In this document: piece after piece, positions 1-7,085 of the stretch | Position numbering within the stretch: position 1 is the first letter of the stretch | How the letters are laid out: each line of letters opens with the position of its first letter | Assembly: GCA_009936895.1 (NCBI GenBank) | Contig: JAACDS010000317.1 | Span: forward strand, 1-8,908 | DNA: 8,908 bases | Direction: 5' to 3' | Source: Pseudomonadota bacterium | GTDB taxonomy: Bacteria; Pseudomonadota; Gammaproteobacteria; Pseudomonadales; Azotimanducaceae | Program-made: the position numbers and the translations under genes | The notes under the pieces: generated by a model | What the model was told of the DNA's origin: nothing | Databases searched by the model: none | The model's input: only the letters and a program-made list of their open reading frames with translations

Positions 1-1037
1 TACGCATGCTGGCGGCGGTCACTCTGCTCGCCCACGGATCTCACGAACAAAAGCAAAAGTACCTGCGCGGCATTCTCACTGGCGAAGACCAGTGGTGTCA
101 GCTCTTCAGCGAACCCGGCAGCGGCTCGGATCTGGCCGGCGCCACAACCCGTGCCGACTTACGCGGAGACGAGTGGATCATCAATGGCCAAAAGGTCTGG
201 AATACCAGCGCCCACCACGCTCAGTACGGCCTGCTCTTGGCCCGTACAGACTGGGACGCACCCAAGCACCAAGGCCTGAGCTACTTTGTGATTGAAATGG
301 AGCAGCCCGGCGTGGAAGTACGCCAGCTGGCGCAAATGAACGGTCACGCCTCGTTCAACGAAGTCTTTATGACTGATGCGGTGGTCAGTCGCGATGATCT
401 GGTGGGCGAAGCGGGCGGCGGCTGGAAATGCGCCATGACTACCTTGGCAAATGAACGCCGGTCCTTTGATCGGGCCAGGGACGTCGGTGCTCGCAAAGGC
501 CGCCAAGGAAAAATTTTTGCAGATCTTGAAGAAGAATTCGCCATCGCTAACGAACCCTATACGTGGTACCCACAGCGTGCCGGTCGCGTGGATTTGATTC
601 TGCAGCGAGCGATGGAAACCGGTGCCATCAACGATCCGGCACAGCGTCAGGACATCGCACGCCTGCACATCATGGCGGAATCTGCCAAGTGGACGGGGGA
701 GCGTGCAAAGGCTGCGGCGAAGGCCGGTAAGCCCCAAGGGCCCGAGGGTTCCTTGGGCAAGCTCGCCGCCAGTAATGTGGCTCGTCTTGCCGCCCGAGTA
801 CATACCGCCATCTGTGGCAACGATGCGCTCCTGACCGGCCCCAGCAGCCCCATGGACGGTATCATCGCAGAAATTCTAGTCTCTACTCCGGCCATATCCA
901 TCGCTGGTGGCACCGATGAAATTCAAAAGAACATCATCGCCGAACGGGTCATGGGTTTGCCTAAAGAACCGCGCGTTGACGACGGCCCATTCCGGGACGT
1001 TCGACGCAATACCAGTGGCACCACGACAAAGAGCTAA
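1..1037 (+). CDS. acyl-CoA dehydrogenase, 5'-truncated by window edge
   Basis: FAD-dependent acyl-CoA dehydrogenase, which introduces an alpha,beta double bond into a CoA thioester. The reading frame is already open at base 3 and continues for about 344 codons to TAA at 1035-1037. The ATG at 6 is probably internal: the flavin-binding motif FSEPGSGSDLAG lies only about 35 residues after it, whereas in complete family members it sits near residue 130, so roughly 90-100 residues are missing to the left. Next come the middle beta-domain (INGQKVWNTSAHHA) and a C-terminal helical domain with EGSLGKLAASNVARLAARVH and the FAD-contact motif IAGGTDEIQKNIIAERVMGLP. The Glu of the classical medium-chain 'YEGT' motif is absent (the motif reads AGGT), as in many FadE-type enzymes thought to place the base elsewhere. 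The next gene starts 6 nt downstream, so it is probably co-transcribed. Family is sure; substrate unknown. Confidence 0.93.
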   Translation, partial: RMLAAVTLLAHGSHEQKQKYLRGILTGEDQWCQLFSEPGSGSDLAGATTRADLRGDEWIINGQKVWNTSAHHAQYGLLLARTDWDAPKHQGLSYFVIEMEQPGVEVRQLAQMNGHASFNEVFMTDAVVSRDDLVGEAGGGWKCAMTTLANERRSFDRARDVGARKGRQGKIFADLEEEFAIANEPYTWYPQRAGRVDLILQRAMETGAINDPAQRQDIARLHIMAESAKWTGERAKAAAKAGKPQGPEGSLGKLAASNVARLAARVHTAICGNDALLTGPSSPMDGIIAEILVSTPAISIAGGTDEIQKNIIAERVMGLPKEPRVDDGPFRDVRRNTSGTTTKS

Positions 1038-1043
1038 CCATCT

Positions 1044-2249
1044 ATGGACAACAAACCCCTGCGCGGCATTCGCGTTATCGAGGTAGGCCAACTGCTCGCC
1101 GGTCCGTTTGCAGGCACGCTTCTGGCGTATTTCGGTGCCGACGTTATCAAGGTGGAACCCCCTGGGGACGGCGACCCCATTCGAGGCTGGCGGCTACTGG
1201 ACAAAGACGGCACCAGCTTTTGGTGGCGCAGTCTGGGACGGAACAAAAAATCACTGACCTTGAATCTGCGCACCACCGAAGGTCGCGACGTATTGGGCAA
1301 ACTGTTGGGTGACGCCGACGTACTGATCGAAAACTTCAAACCCGGCACCATGGAAAAATGGGGACTGGGGCCGGAAGACGTCAAACAGCAAAATCCGGGA
1401 CTGATTTACACGCGGATCTCTGGCTACGGTCAAACCGGGCCCTACAGTAGCAAGCCCGGCTACGCATCGGTTACCGAAGCCTATTCTGGCTTCCGCTCTA
1501 TCAACGGTTTTGAGGGCGAGGTACCCGTGAGGCCTAACCTGAGCTTGGGAGACAGCGTGGCCGGGCTGCACGCCGCCATGGGCATATTGCTCGCGCTGCT
1601 TGCGCGTCATTCGAACGAATCCGACGCGAAAGGCCAAGTAGTAGATGTAGCCCTATACGAATCCATGTTCAATTTGATGGAAGGCATCGTGCCCGAGTAT
1701 TCGGGGGCAGGCGAAGTGCGCCAGCCTGCAGGCTCGACCATCACCGGTATTGTGCCCACGAACACCTATCTCTGCGCTGATGCCAAACATGTGGTGATTG
1801 GCGGCAACGGCGACTCCATTTACGTTCGCCTCATGACAGCCATCGGGCGCGACGATCTGGCTAACGACCCCCGTTTGGCAGGCAACCCCGGCCGGGTCAC
1901 GCACCAGAAACTCATCGACGGTGCCATTGCGGCATGGGCGGATACACTCACCAGCGCTGAGGTCATTCAAATTATGGAGGCAGCCGATGTGCCCGTGGGT
2001 GCGATTTTCAATATCGCGGATGCCTTCGACGATCCGCACTATCAAGCCAGAGGCATGTTTGAACACGTCGCAGTACCGACCCTAGACCAACCGCTGGCGA
2101 TTCCTGCTATTTTGCCCAAGCTCACCGGAACACCGGGCAGCACAGAGTGGCCTGGCGGCGAGGTCGGCAGCCACACGGATGAACTGTTGCAAAGCTTAGG
2201 GTTGAACGCCGAGCGTATTGCCTATCTGAGGGAAAATGGCATCGTATAG
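1044..2249 (+). CDS. class III CoA-transferase (CaiB/BaiF family), catalytic Asp present
   Basis: A 401-residue family III CoA-transferase, the usual length for formyl-CoA-transferase-like proteins. Members move CoA between carboxylic acids through an aspartyl-CoA thioester in the cytoplasm, as interlocked dimers. Visible hallmarks are the N-terminal LRGIRVIEVGQLLAGPFAG segment (residues 6-24), the nucleotide-fold strand GADVIKVEPPGDGDP (31-45), LGRNKKSLTLNL (64-75), DVLIENFKPGTMEKWGL (92-108), the SGYGQTGPY motif (126-134) and the catalytic loop SLGDSVAGLHAAMG with Asp170. The C-terminal part, with VPVGAIFNIADAFDDPHY, is also canonical. ATG 1044 is preceded by a modest AAAGAG ribosome site and lies 6 nt after the acyl-CoA dehydrogenase stop; the crotonase starts 20 nt after its own stop. 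Context suggests it activates the acid oxidised by its neighbours. The CoA donor and acceptor cannot be deduced. Confidence 0.95.
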   Translation: MDNKPLRGIRVIEVGQLLAGPFAGTLLAYFGADVIKVEPPGDGDPIRGWRLLDKDGTSFWWRSLGRNKKSLTLNLRTTEGRDVLGKLLGDADVLIENFKPGTMEKWGLGPEDVKQQNPGLIYTRISGYGQTGPYSSKPGYASVTEAYSGFRSINGFEGEVPVRPNLSLGDSVAGLHAAMGILLALLARHSNESDAKGQVVDVALYESMFNLMEGIVPEYSGAGEVRQPAGSTITGIVPTNTYLCADAKHVVIGGNGDSIYVRLMTAIGRDDLANDPRLAGNPGRVTHQKLIDGAIAAWADTLTSAEVIQIMEAADVPVGAIFNIADAFDDPHYQARGMFEHVAVPTLDQPLAIPAILPKLTGTPGSTEWPGGEVGSHTDELLQSLGLNAERIAYLRENGIV

Positions 2250-2269
2250 AACGAACTGAGGGGAACACC

Positions 2270-3109
2270 ATGAGCGAGAATTTGAATACCGGAACCGATG
2301 AGTTGCTGTGCAGTATTGATCATCGTGTGGCGACAATCACCTTGAACCGCCCGGAAAAGCGGAACGCGCTTTCTGACAATCTCACACCGGCGCTGCGCCA
2401 AACGCTGTTAGAGCTGGAAACCCGCAACGATGTGGGCTGCATCGTCATTACCGGTGCGGGAACCGCTTTTTGTGCCGGTGGTGATGTGGGCGGTATGAGC
2501 AGCAACAATGCGCAAGCAGCGGAAACACCGCGAGCAGAACGGCCTACGATGGACAATAAGGTGCGAACGCTTATTCACAAACAGGAAACCCTGACCCTGC
2601 GCCTGTTTGATCATGCAAAACCCACCATCGCCGCGCTGCCCGGCGTGGCTGCCGGCGCAGGCATGTGTATAGCGTTGGCCTGCGACATTCGCATCGCTGC
2701 GGCGTCCAGCTTCGTTACCACGGCCTATCGCAACATCGGTTTTTCCGGTGACTATGGCGGTAGCTGGTTACTCAATCAGTTGGTTGGGCCGGCCAAAACC
2801 AAGGAACTGTATTTCACCGGTCGAAGAGTCCAAGCAGACGAAGCCTTAGCCTTGGGTATTTTTAATCAAGTGGTGGATGACGAGAATTTTCCGACGGCGG
2901 TTACCGAACTGGCAAGACAGATTGCCTCGGGCCCGCCCGTCGCCTTGGGTTTCATGAAACGGAACATTAACAGCGCCATTGAAGGCACACTACGAGACAA
3001 CTTGGCCCGCGAAGCCGATACCTTAATGCGCTGTGCGGCCACCGAAGATCACAAAGAAGCCGTCGCGGCATTTATGGCGAAACGTCAGCCTGAGTTTCAA
3101 GGCCGCTAA
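2270..3109 (+). CDS. enoyl-CoA hydratase/isomerase (crotonase superfamily)
   Basis: A 279-residue crotonase-fold protein, normal or slightly long for the family. It starts at ATG 2270 behind a strong GAGGGG ribosome site (2258-2263). The family signatures are clear: ITLNRPEKRNALSD (23-36), the first oxyanion-hole segment AFCAGGDVGGM (66-76) and the second at PGVAAGAGMCIALACDI (124-140). The position of the first catalytic Glu of rat mitochondrial hydratase is occupied by Cys133, and the second Glu is also absent. Instead the loop reads IGFSGDYGGSW (156-166), with Asp161 in the place of the acidic residue seen in isomerase-like members such as PaaG. It could therefore be an enoyl-CoA isomerase or an atypical hydratase and not a standard beta-oxidation hydratase. 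It sits between the CoA-transferase (20 nt) and the FAD oxidase (19 nt) in an apparent operon. Superfamily certain, reaction uncertain. Confidence 0.92.
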   Translation: MSENLNTGTDELLCSIDHRVATITLNRPEKRNALSDNLTPALRQTLLELETRNDVGCIVITGAGTAFCAGGDVGGMSSNNAQAAETPRAERPTMDNKVRTLIHKQETLTLRLFDHAKPTIAALPGVAAGAGMCIALACDIRIAAASSFVTTAYRNIGFSGDYGGSWLLNQLVGPAKTKELYFTGRRVQADEALALGIFNQVVDDENFPTAVTELARQIASGPPVALGFMKRNINSAIEGTLRDNLAREADTLMRCAATEDHKEAVAAFMAKRQPEFQGR

Positions 3110-3128
3110 ACAACAGAGCGAGATAACC

Positions 3129-4301
3129 ATGGCCAATTGGCAAAACTGGTCCGGACGCCTATCCAGCAAACCGGATCAACTAAGCTTCATCTATTCCGAG
3201 GATCAGGCGGCGGCACTGGCAAAAGCCAGTACACAGGCAGGCAAGTCACTCCGCGCAGTCGGTGCCGGTCATTCCCACAAAGAACTGGTCGTTGATGGCG
3301 ACATCATCGCCGATCTGCAAGCTTTGTCCGGCGTTCTGTCTGTGGATACGGACCAGGGCACCGCATGGGTTGGCGGCGGTTCTAAAATCCATACCTTAGG
3401 CCCCGCCCTGCACCGCCACGGTCTGGCCTTGGCGAACCAAGGGGATATCGATCAGCAGAGTATCAGCGGTGCGACAGCCACCGGCACCCACGGCACCGGC
3501 GCAACACTGCAGAACCTCAGTACCCGTGTGACTGGTGCGCGCATCGCCCTTGCCAATGGCGACGTTGTGGAGTGTTCAGCACAGCAGAACAGCGAACTGT
3601 GGCAGGCAAGCCGCCTACATCTGGGTGCGTTCGGGCTAATCACCGCCCTGCAGCTCGATTGCTTACCGTCCTATCGGCTGCAAGAACGCAGCTGGACATT
3701 GCCCTTGGGCGATCTGTTGGCCGACCTCAACGATCTCATTGCCAACAATCGCCACTGCGAATTTTTCTGGTACCCCCAAACCGACAGCGCCAACCTGAAA
3801 GTGATCAACCCCACCGACGCGCCAGCCCAGTACCCGCTGGGCGGAGAGGGTGAACGCTGCGCTTGGAATTTTGAGGTACTGCCGAACCATAGACCGCACC
3901 TGCACACGGAAATGGAGTACAGCGTACCGGCGGATCAAGGCCCCCCCTGCATGCAGGCGATACAGTCGCTGTTGAACAACACATTTACCGACGTGCGTTG
4001 GCCGGTGGAATATCGAACCCTCGCCGCAGATGATGTGTGGCTTTCGACCGCCTACCAACGGGATACCGTCACCATTTCCGTTCATCAGGACGTGAATTTA
4101 CCGGATGCCGATTACTACCGTGCATGCGAAGAAATCTTCCTAGACTTCGACGGCAGACCGCATTGGGGCAAGGCGAACTTTCTCAGCGGCGACCAACTGG
4201 CCAAACAGCACGCCAAGTGGGCTGACTGGTGGCGGGTAAGAGACAGCGTCGATCCTGAGGAAACCTTTCTCAATCCGTACATGAAAGCCATTCGACCTTA
4301 G
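3129..4301 (+). CDS. FAD-linked oxidase, alditol/D-arabinono-lactone oxidase-like (VAO family)
   Basis: A 390-residue VAO/PCMH-fold flavoprotein resembling alditol oxidase and aldonolactone oxidases. The FAD domain contains VGAGHSHKELV, with His48 at the position where FAD is attached covalently in this family, and the pyrophosphate-binding GATATGTHGTG (114-124). The C-terminal substrate domain has EYRTLAADDVWLS (Glu294, Arg296) and HWGK (345-348), matching the active-site Glu, Arg and Lys known in alditol oxidase, then FLNPYM near the end. It probably oxidises a hydroxyl of a polyol, lactone or other small alcohol, passing electrons to oxygen or another acceptor. The frame is open back to 3033 inside the crotonase gene, but I place the start at ATG 3129: it leaves a 19-nt gap, begins just before conserved sequence, and the extra 32 residues look like out-of-frame crotonase. 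The ribosome site there (GAGCGAG) is weak. No signal peptide. Confidence 0.88.
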   Translation: MANWQNWSGRLSSKPDQLSFIYSEDQAAALAKASTQAGKSLRAVGAGHSHKELVVDGDIIADLQALSGVLSVDTDQGTAWVGGGSKIHTLGPALHRHGLALANQGDIDQQSISGATATGTHGTGATLQNLSTRVTGARIALANGDVVECSAQQNSELWQASRLHLGAFGLITALQLDCLPSYRLQERSWTLPLGDLLADLNDLIANNRHCEFFWYPQTDSANLKVINPTDAPAQYPLGGEGERCAWNFEVLPNHRPHLHTEMEYSVPADQGPPCMQAIQSLLNNTFTDVRWPVEYRTLAADDVWLSTAYQRDTVTISVHQDVNLPDADYYRACEEIFLDFDGRPHWGKANFLSGDQLAKQHAKWADWWRVRDSVDPEETFLNPYMKAIRP

Positions 4302-4309
4302 GGAACCCC

Positions 4310-5392
4310 ATGCACCCCACGTATACATCAAAATTTCCCGAACTCGGCTTCTATGGTCTGCCCGGACACAGCCGCACGCCGCGAGACATTCTACAGCAGG
4401 CCCAAGACGCTGAAGCCTTAGGCATTGGCAACATCATGATTTCCGAGCGGGCTGACTACAAAGAAATATCCGCCTTGTGCGGTGCCGTCGCCGCGGTGAC
4501 CGAGAATATTTATATCGGCACCTCAGGAACCAATCTCAATACCCGGCACCCGGTGATTACGGCCTCCATGGGCTCTACATTAAACAGTCTTTCGCAGGGA
4601 AGATTTGCCCTGGGTCTGGCCAAGGGTGTGGGTTTGCGCTGGAAGGCCATGAACGTCGACTTCCCCACCTTTGAGCGGGAGGCGGAATTCATCGAGCTGA
4701 TGCGCAAGCTGTGGCGAGGCGAGCGCGAACTGAATCACCAAAGTGCCTTGGGCGGCTATCCAGCCCTGCAGCTCGCGCACTATGTGAACGAGGACATTCC
4801 CGTGCTCTACGTGGGCTTTGGCCCCAACAGCTTACATCAGGCGGGAAAAGTGTATGACGGCGCGCACCTGCATACCTTCATGAGCGATCAAGCCTTGAGC
4901 GAAGCCGTGACCCACTTCCGCGCCGGTGAACGCGAAACCGGCCGATCCGGCGGCAAACTGTGGTCAGTCTTCGCAACCGCTTGTGACGTGAGCGAAGAGC
5001 GTTACCTGAAACTCATCGTGGCGCGTTTGGCCACTTATCTGCAAATACCCGGCTATGGCGAAGCGCTGGTCAACGTCAACGGCTGGAATATGGAAACACT
5101 GCACGCGTTTCGCAGCGCACCAGTCGTGGCCAACATGGCAGGTGCCATCGACAGCGTCGCCAGCTACAACGAACTCGCCGAAATCGAGAAACTGATACCA
5201 GAACACTGGCGACCCGCAGCCGTAGGCGATGCCAAAACCTGCGCGCAACGATGGTTGGATCAATTCACTGCCGGCGCTGACGGCATCATCATCCACGCCA
5301 GCACGCCGGAAGAGTTCGCTCCCGTCTTAGCAGAGTACGAAAAGATCAGACCCAAGGAATTGTTCAAAGAGCGAACCAATCGTCCGGGCTAA
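4310..5392 (+). CDS. LLM-class (luciferase-like) flavin/F420-dependent oxidoreductase
   Basis: A 360-residue TIM-barrel protein of the bacterial luciferase-like superfamily, which uses reduced FMN (monooxygenases) or coenzyme F420 (dehydrogenases and reductases). Evidence includes the N-terminal strand ELGFYGLPGHSRTPRDI (11-27), LGIGNIMISERADYKE (37-52), a barrel strand ENIYIGTSGTNLNTRHP (65-81), the family signature SQGRFALGLAKG (95-106) and the C-terminal GADGIIIHASTPEEF. The opening resembles the F420-linked subfamily typified by mycobacterial MSMEG_2249, recalled from memory and not searched. ATG 4310 lies 8 nt after the oxidase stop, with an AGGGAA ribosome site overlapping that stop. 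It is the last gene of the left transcript, and the HAD gene converges 7 nt beyond. A true light-emitting luciferase is unlikely: no lux-type neighbours and no paired subunit. Which flavin it uses is open. Confidence 0.88.
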   Translation: MHPTYTSKFPELGFYGLPGHSRTPRDILQQAQDAEALGIGNIMISERADYKEISALCGAVAAVTENIYIGTSGTNLNTRHPVITASMGSTLNSLSQGRFALGLAKGVGLRWKAMNVDFPTFEREAEFIELMRKLWRGERELNHQSALGGYPALQLAHYVNEDIPVLYVGFGPNSLHQAGKVYDGAHLHTFMSDQALSEAVTHFRAGERETGRSGGKLWSVFATACDVSEERYLKLIVARLATYLQIPGYGEALVNVNGWNMETLHAFRSAPVVANMAGAIDSVASYNELAEIEKLIPEHWRPAAVGDAKTCAQRWLDQFTAGADGIIIHASTPEEFAPVLAEYEKIRPKELFKERTNRPG

Positions 5393-5399
5393 ACGCCCG
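5385..5399. terminator. small stem-loop at convergent gene junction (possible weak bidirectional terminator)
   Basis: A perfect 5-bp GC stem, CGGGC (5385-5389) with GCCCG (5395-5399), encloses the 5-nt loop TAAAC. It spans the LLM stop codon and the 7-nt gap before the convergent HAD gene's stop. It is placed where a shared terminator would be expected, but neither strand has a T-tract after the stem, so intrinsic termination would be weak at best. Confidence 0.25.
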
Positions 5400-6044
5400 T
5401 TAGATCAAAGCGGGCAAGGCCGCCGGCGACGATACCCAGCGACTGAAACCTGAGGCTCGGTACTCATCGATGTCGCCATAGCCGTAGAGCGCACCAATAA
5501 AGTCCATGCCGTTGTTTTGAGCACCTACCGCATCGTGACGACGATCACCGATCATCAAGGCACCCTGGGCATCCACACCGGTCTGCGAGAGCGCATGGGC
5601 CAACAGCTCACTTTTGTCTGCAAGCGATCCGTCTAGGCCCGAACCAAAGGTTTGCGTAAAAAAGCCATCCAACGAAAAATGCGCAAGAATCTGATCCACA
5701 AAGACCAAGGGCTTACTGGACGCCACATAGAGCGGGATCCGCCCAGCGAGATCCCTCAACACCTCCGGGATGCCCTCGTAGACCTTGTTCTCAAACAACC
5801 CAATGGTACTGAAGCGCTGGCGATACCAGTCAACGCCTTCCTGAGCTCGTTCAGACCCGACCAGCTGTGAGAAATTTTCCAACAAGGGCGGGCCAATACA
5901 CCAGGTCAGTTCATCCTTGGCGGGCACGGTTTCACCCATGTTTTCCAAGGCGAATTGAACACAACCGGTAATTCCCTCCTTGGGATCCGTCAGCGTGCCA
6001 TCCAAATCGAAGAATATTGCTGACACATCATCGGTGTTTTGCAC
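5400..6044 (-). CDS. HAD-superfamily hydrolase, phosphoglycolate-phosphatase-like
   Basis: A 214-residue subfamily IA haloacid dehalogenase-type phosphatase, probably cytoplasmic and acting on a small phosphorylated metabolite. All four HAD motifs are visible: FFDLDGTLTDP with nucleophile Asp13 and Asp15; VASSK with Ser109 (motif II); Lys144 in ADKSELLAHAL (motif III); and MIGDRRHD with Asp167 and Asp171 (motif IV). A helical cap (about 20-90) includes CIGPPLLENFSQLVG, common in phosphoglycolate phosphatase-like members. The start is GTG at 6044-6042, supported by GGAG ten bases upstream and by its position just before the first strand; another GTG at codon 7 is less likely. It is the only gene on the minus strand, convergent with the LLM gene and divergent from the epoxide hydrolase, so it is probably transcribed alone. 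Nothing links it to the CoA pathway; it may be a housekeeping or repair phosphatase. Exact substrate unknown. Confidence 0.92.
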   Translation of the reverse strand: MQNTDDVSAIFFDLDGTLTDPKEGITGCVQFALENMGETVPAKDELTWCIGPPLLENFSQLVGSERAQEGVDWYRQRFSTIGLFENKVYEGIPEVLRDLAGRIPLYVASSKPLVFVDQILAHFSLDGFFTQTFGSGLDGSLADKSELLAHALSQTGVDAQGALMIGDRRHDAVGAQNNGMDFIGALYGYGDIDEYRASGFSRWVSSPAALPALI

Positions 6045-6046
6045 AG

Positions 6047-6076
6047 TTGTTTGACTCCAAATATTGGTTCTATGAT
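6047..6076 (+). promoter_or_regulatory. candidate sigma-70 promoter for the epoxide hydrolase operon
   Basis: In the 63-nt divergent spacer, TTGTTT (6047-6052) and TATGAT (6071-6076) are separated by 18 bases. TATGAT matches five of six bases of the -10 consensus, while the -35 is poor (three or four of six). Transcription would begin around 6083, about 25 bases before the GTG start. The candidate -35 lies over the HAD ribosome site, so the two directions could interfere. Suggested by position and match only. Confidence 0.35.
6055..6058 (-). promoter_or_regulatory. ribosome binding site of HAD gene (supports GTG start)
   Basis: Read on the minus strand, GGAG (plus-strand CTCC) lies ten bases before the GTG at 6044. 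This is the main reason for accepting the non-ATG start. Confidence 0.55.
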
Positions 6077-6093
6077 TCGGGATCGCAGTTTTC

Positions 6094-6097
6094 AGGA
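6094..6097 (+). promoter_or_regulatory. ribosome binding site of epoxide hydrolase (supports GTG start)
   Basis: AGGA, within CAGGAAAC, ends ten bases before the GTG at 6108. No suitable ATG occurs in frame before the conserved N-terminal strand, so this site supports the GTG start. Confidence 0.5.
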
Positions 6098-6107
6098 AAC
6101 AGCCTAG

Positions 6108-7085
6108 GTGACAACGTCCAACGCATTCCCCCAGATTACCAATCGACGCATCGCAACAAACGGCATCGAGTTGAATATTGCCGAACAGGGCGATCCCAAT
6201 GCCCCGCTCATCGTGATGCTACACGGATTCCCGGAATCTTGGTTTTCATGGCGACATCAGTTCGCACCACTGGCAGCCGCGGGCTACCACGTGGTGGCAC
6301 CCGACATGCGCGGCTACGGCGATTCTGACAAGCCGGCAGACATCGGTGCCTACAATCAAATTGAAGTGGTCAATGACATTAAGGAACTGGTCGCTGCCCT
6401 GGGCTACGAAACCGCCATTGTGCTAGGCCACGACTGGGGCGGCCCCACCGCTTGGAGCTGCGCCCTATGGCACCCGGAAATCTTCTCCGCCGTCGGGGTC
6501 TTGTCCGTCCCCTTCAGCCCACGCTCACCCATACCACCACTGGATGCCATGAAAGCGTTCTTTGCGGGCAAATTCTTCTATCAGCTGTACTTCCAAACTC
6601 CCGGCGTCGCCGAGGCTGAATTTGAAAAGGACATTCGCACTGCCCTACGCAAGTTCTACCATCTGGCCAGCGGAGAAATGGACGTCAACATTCTCGGTGA
6701 AAAGTCTGAGCACGACGACTTACTCACCAGCCTCATCGACCCCGAACGCATGGGCCCGTGGCTGTCCGACACGGACCTGGACTTTTACGTTAACGAGTTT
6801 ACTCGCAGTGGTTTTTTCGGACCGCTCAACTACTACCGCAATCACAATGAAACGTGGGGACTCAGTGCAGACAAACCCACCGAGATACATCAACCCGCCT
6901 TATTTGTCGCAGGCGAACGAGACGGCGTCATTGCCATGGCAGGGCCCGCGCTTGAGAACATGCCGAACTTCGTCAGAGACCTGCGCACCAATGTGCTGAT
7001 ACCCAAGATAGGGCACTGGACCCAGCAGGAAGCTCCCGAGGCCGTGAACGGGTATCTGCTGAACTGGTTGGCGGAATTGGATTGA
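6108..7085 (+). CDS. soluble epoxide hydrolase (alpha/beta hydrolase fold)
   Basis: A 325-residue alpha/beta hydrolase that should open epoxides to vicinal diols through an aspartyl ester intermediate. The catalytic set is complete: oxyanion-hole HGFPESWFSWRHQ (39-51), nucleophile Asp109 in the elbow LGHDWGGPTAW, charge-relay Asp272 in VAGERDGV and His303 in KIGHWTQQEAPE. Both cap-domain epoxide-activating tyrosines have candidates: Tyr158/Tyr161 in YQLYFQTPGVAEAEFE, very like mammalian soluble epoxide hydrolase, and Tyr243 in GPLNYYRN. These tyrosines argue against a haloalkane or fluoroacetate dehalogenase. The start is GTG 6108, just ahead of the first conserved strand. The stop TGA (7083-7085) overlaps the TTG proposed as the start of the next gene, so it is first in a translationally linked operon with two CoA-transferases. 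No signal peptide: cytoplasmic. The physiological epoxide is unknown. Confidence 0.93.
   Translation: MTTSNAFPQITNRRIATNGIELNIAEQGDPNAPLIVMLHGFPESWFSWRHQFAPLAAAGYHVVAPDMRGYGDSDKPADIGAYNQIEVVNDIKELVAALGYETAIVLGHDWGGPTAWSCALWHPEIFSAVGVLSVPFSPRSPIPPLDAMKAFFAGKFFYQLYFQTPGVAEAEFEKDIRTALRKFYHLASGEMDVNILGEKSEHDDLLTSLIDPERMGPWLSDTDLDFYVNEFTRSGFFGPLNYYRNHNETWGLSADKPTEIHQPALFVAGERDGVIAMAGPALENMPNFVRDLRTNVLIPKIGHWTQQEAPEAVNGYLLNWLAELD

Noticed and set aside
159..803. Long minus-strand open frame (214 codons) antisense to the acyl-CoA dehydrogenase
   Set aside because: It lies wholly within a gene with strong family motifs, has no recognisable domain, and long antisense frames are expected in GC-rich coding sequence. 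The antisense frames at 1251-1637, 3663-4085 and 6900-7334 are rejected for the same reason.
3033..3128. Upstream extension of the FAD oxidase to an ATG inside the crotonase gene
   Set aside because: It would create a 77-nt overlap, and its 32 residues look like out-of-frame crotonase sequence. ATG 3129 immediately precedes the oxidase's conserved N-terminus.
3946..3957. Perfect 12-bp palindrome CCTGCATGCAGG
   Set aside because: It is inside the FAD oxidase coding region, occurs once and has no promoter context; it is most likely chance, although it could be a restriction or protein site.
6051..6076. TTGACT (6051-6056) as the -35 element paired with TATGAT
   Set aside because: It is closer to the -35 consensus than TTGTTT, but the spacer would be only 14 bases, too short for a usual sigma-70 promoter.
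6108..7085. Haloalkane or fluoroacetate dehalogenase as the identity of the alpha/beta hydrolase
   Set aside because: The Asp nucleophile and HDWGG elbow fit both families, but the cap tyrosines in YQLYFQTPGVAE and LNYYRN are the epoxide hydrolase signature.
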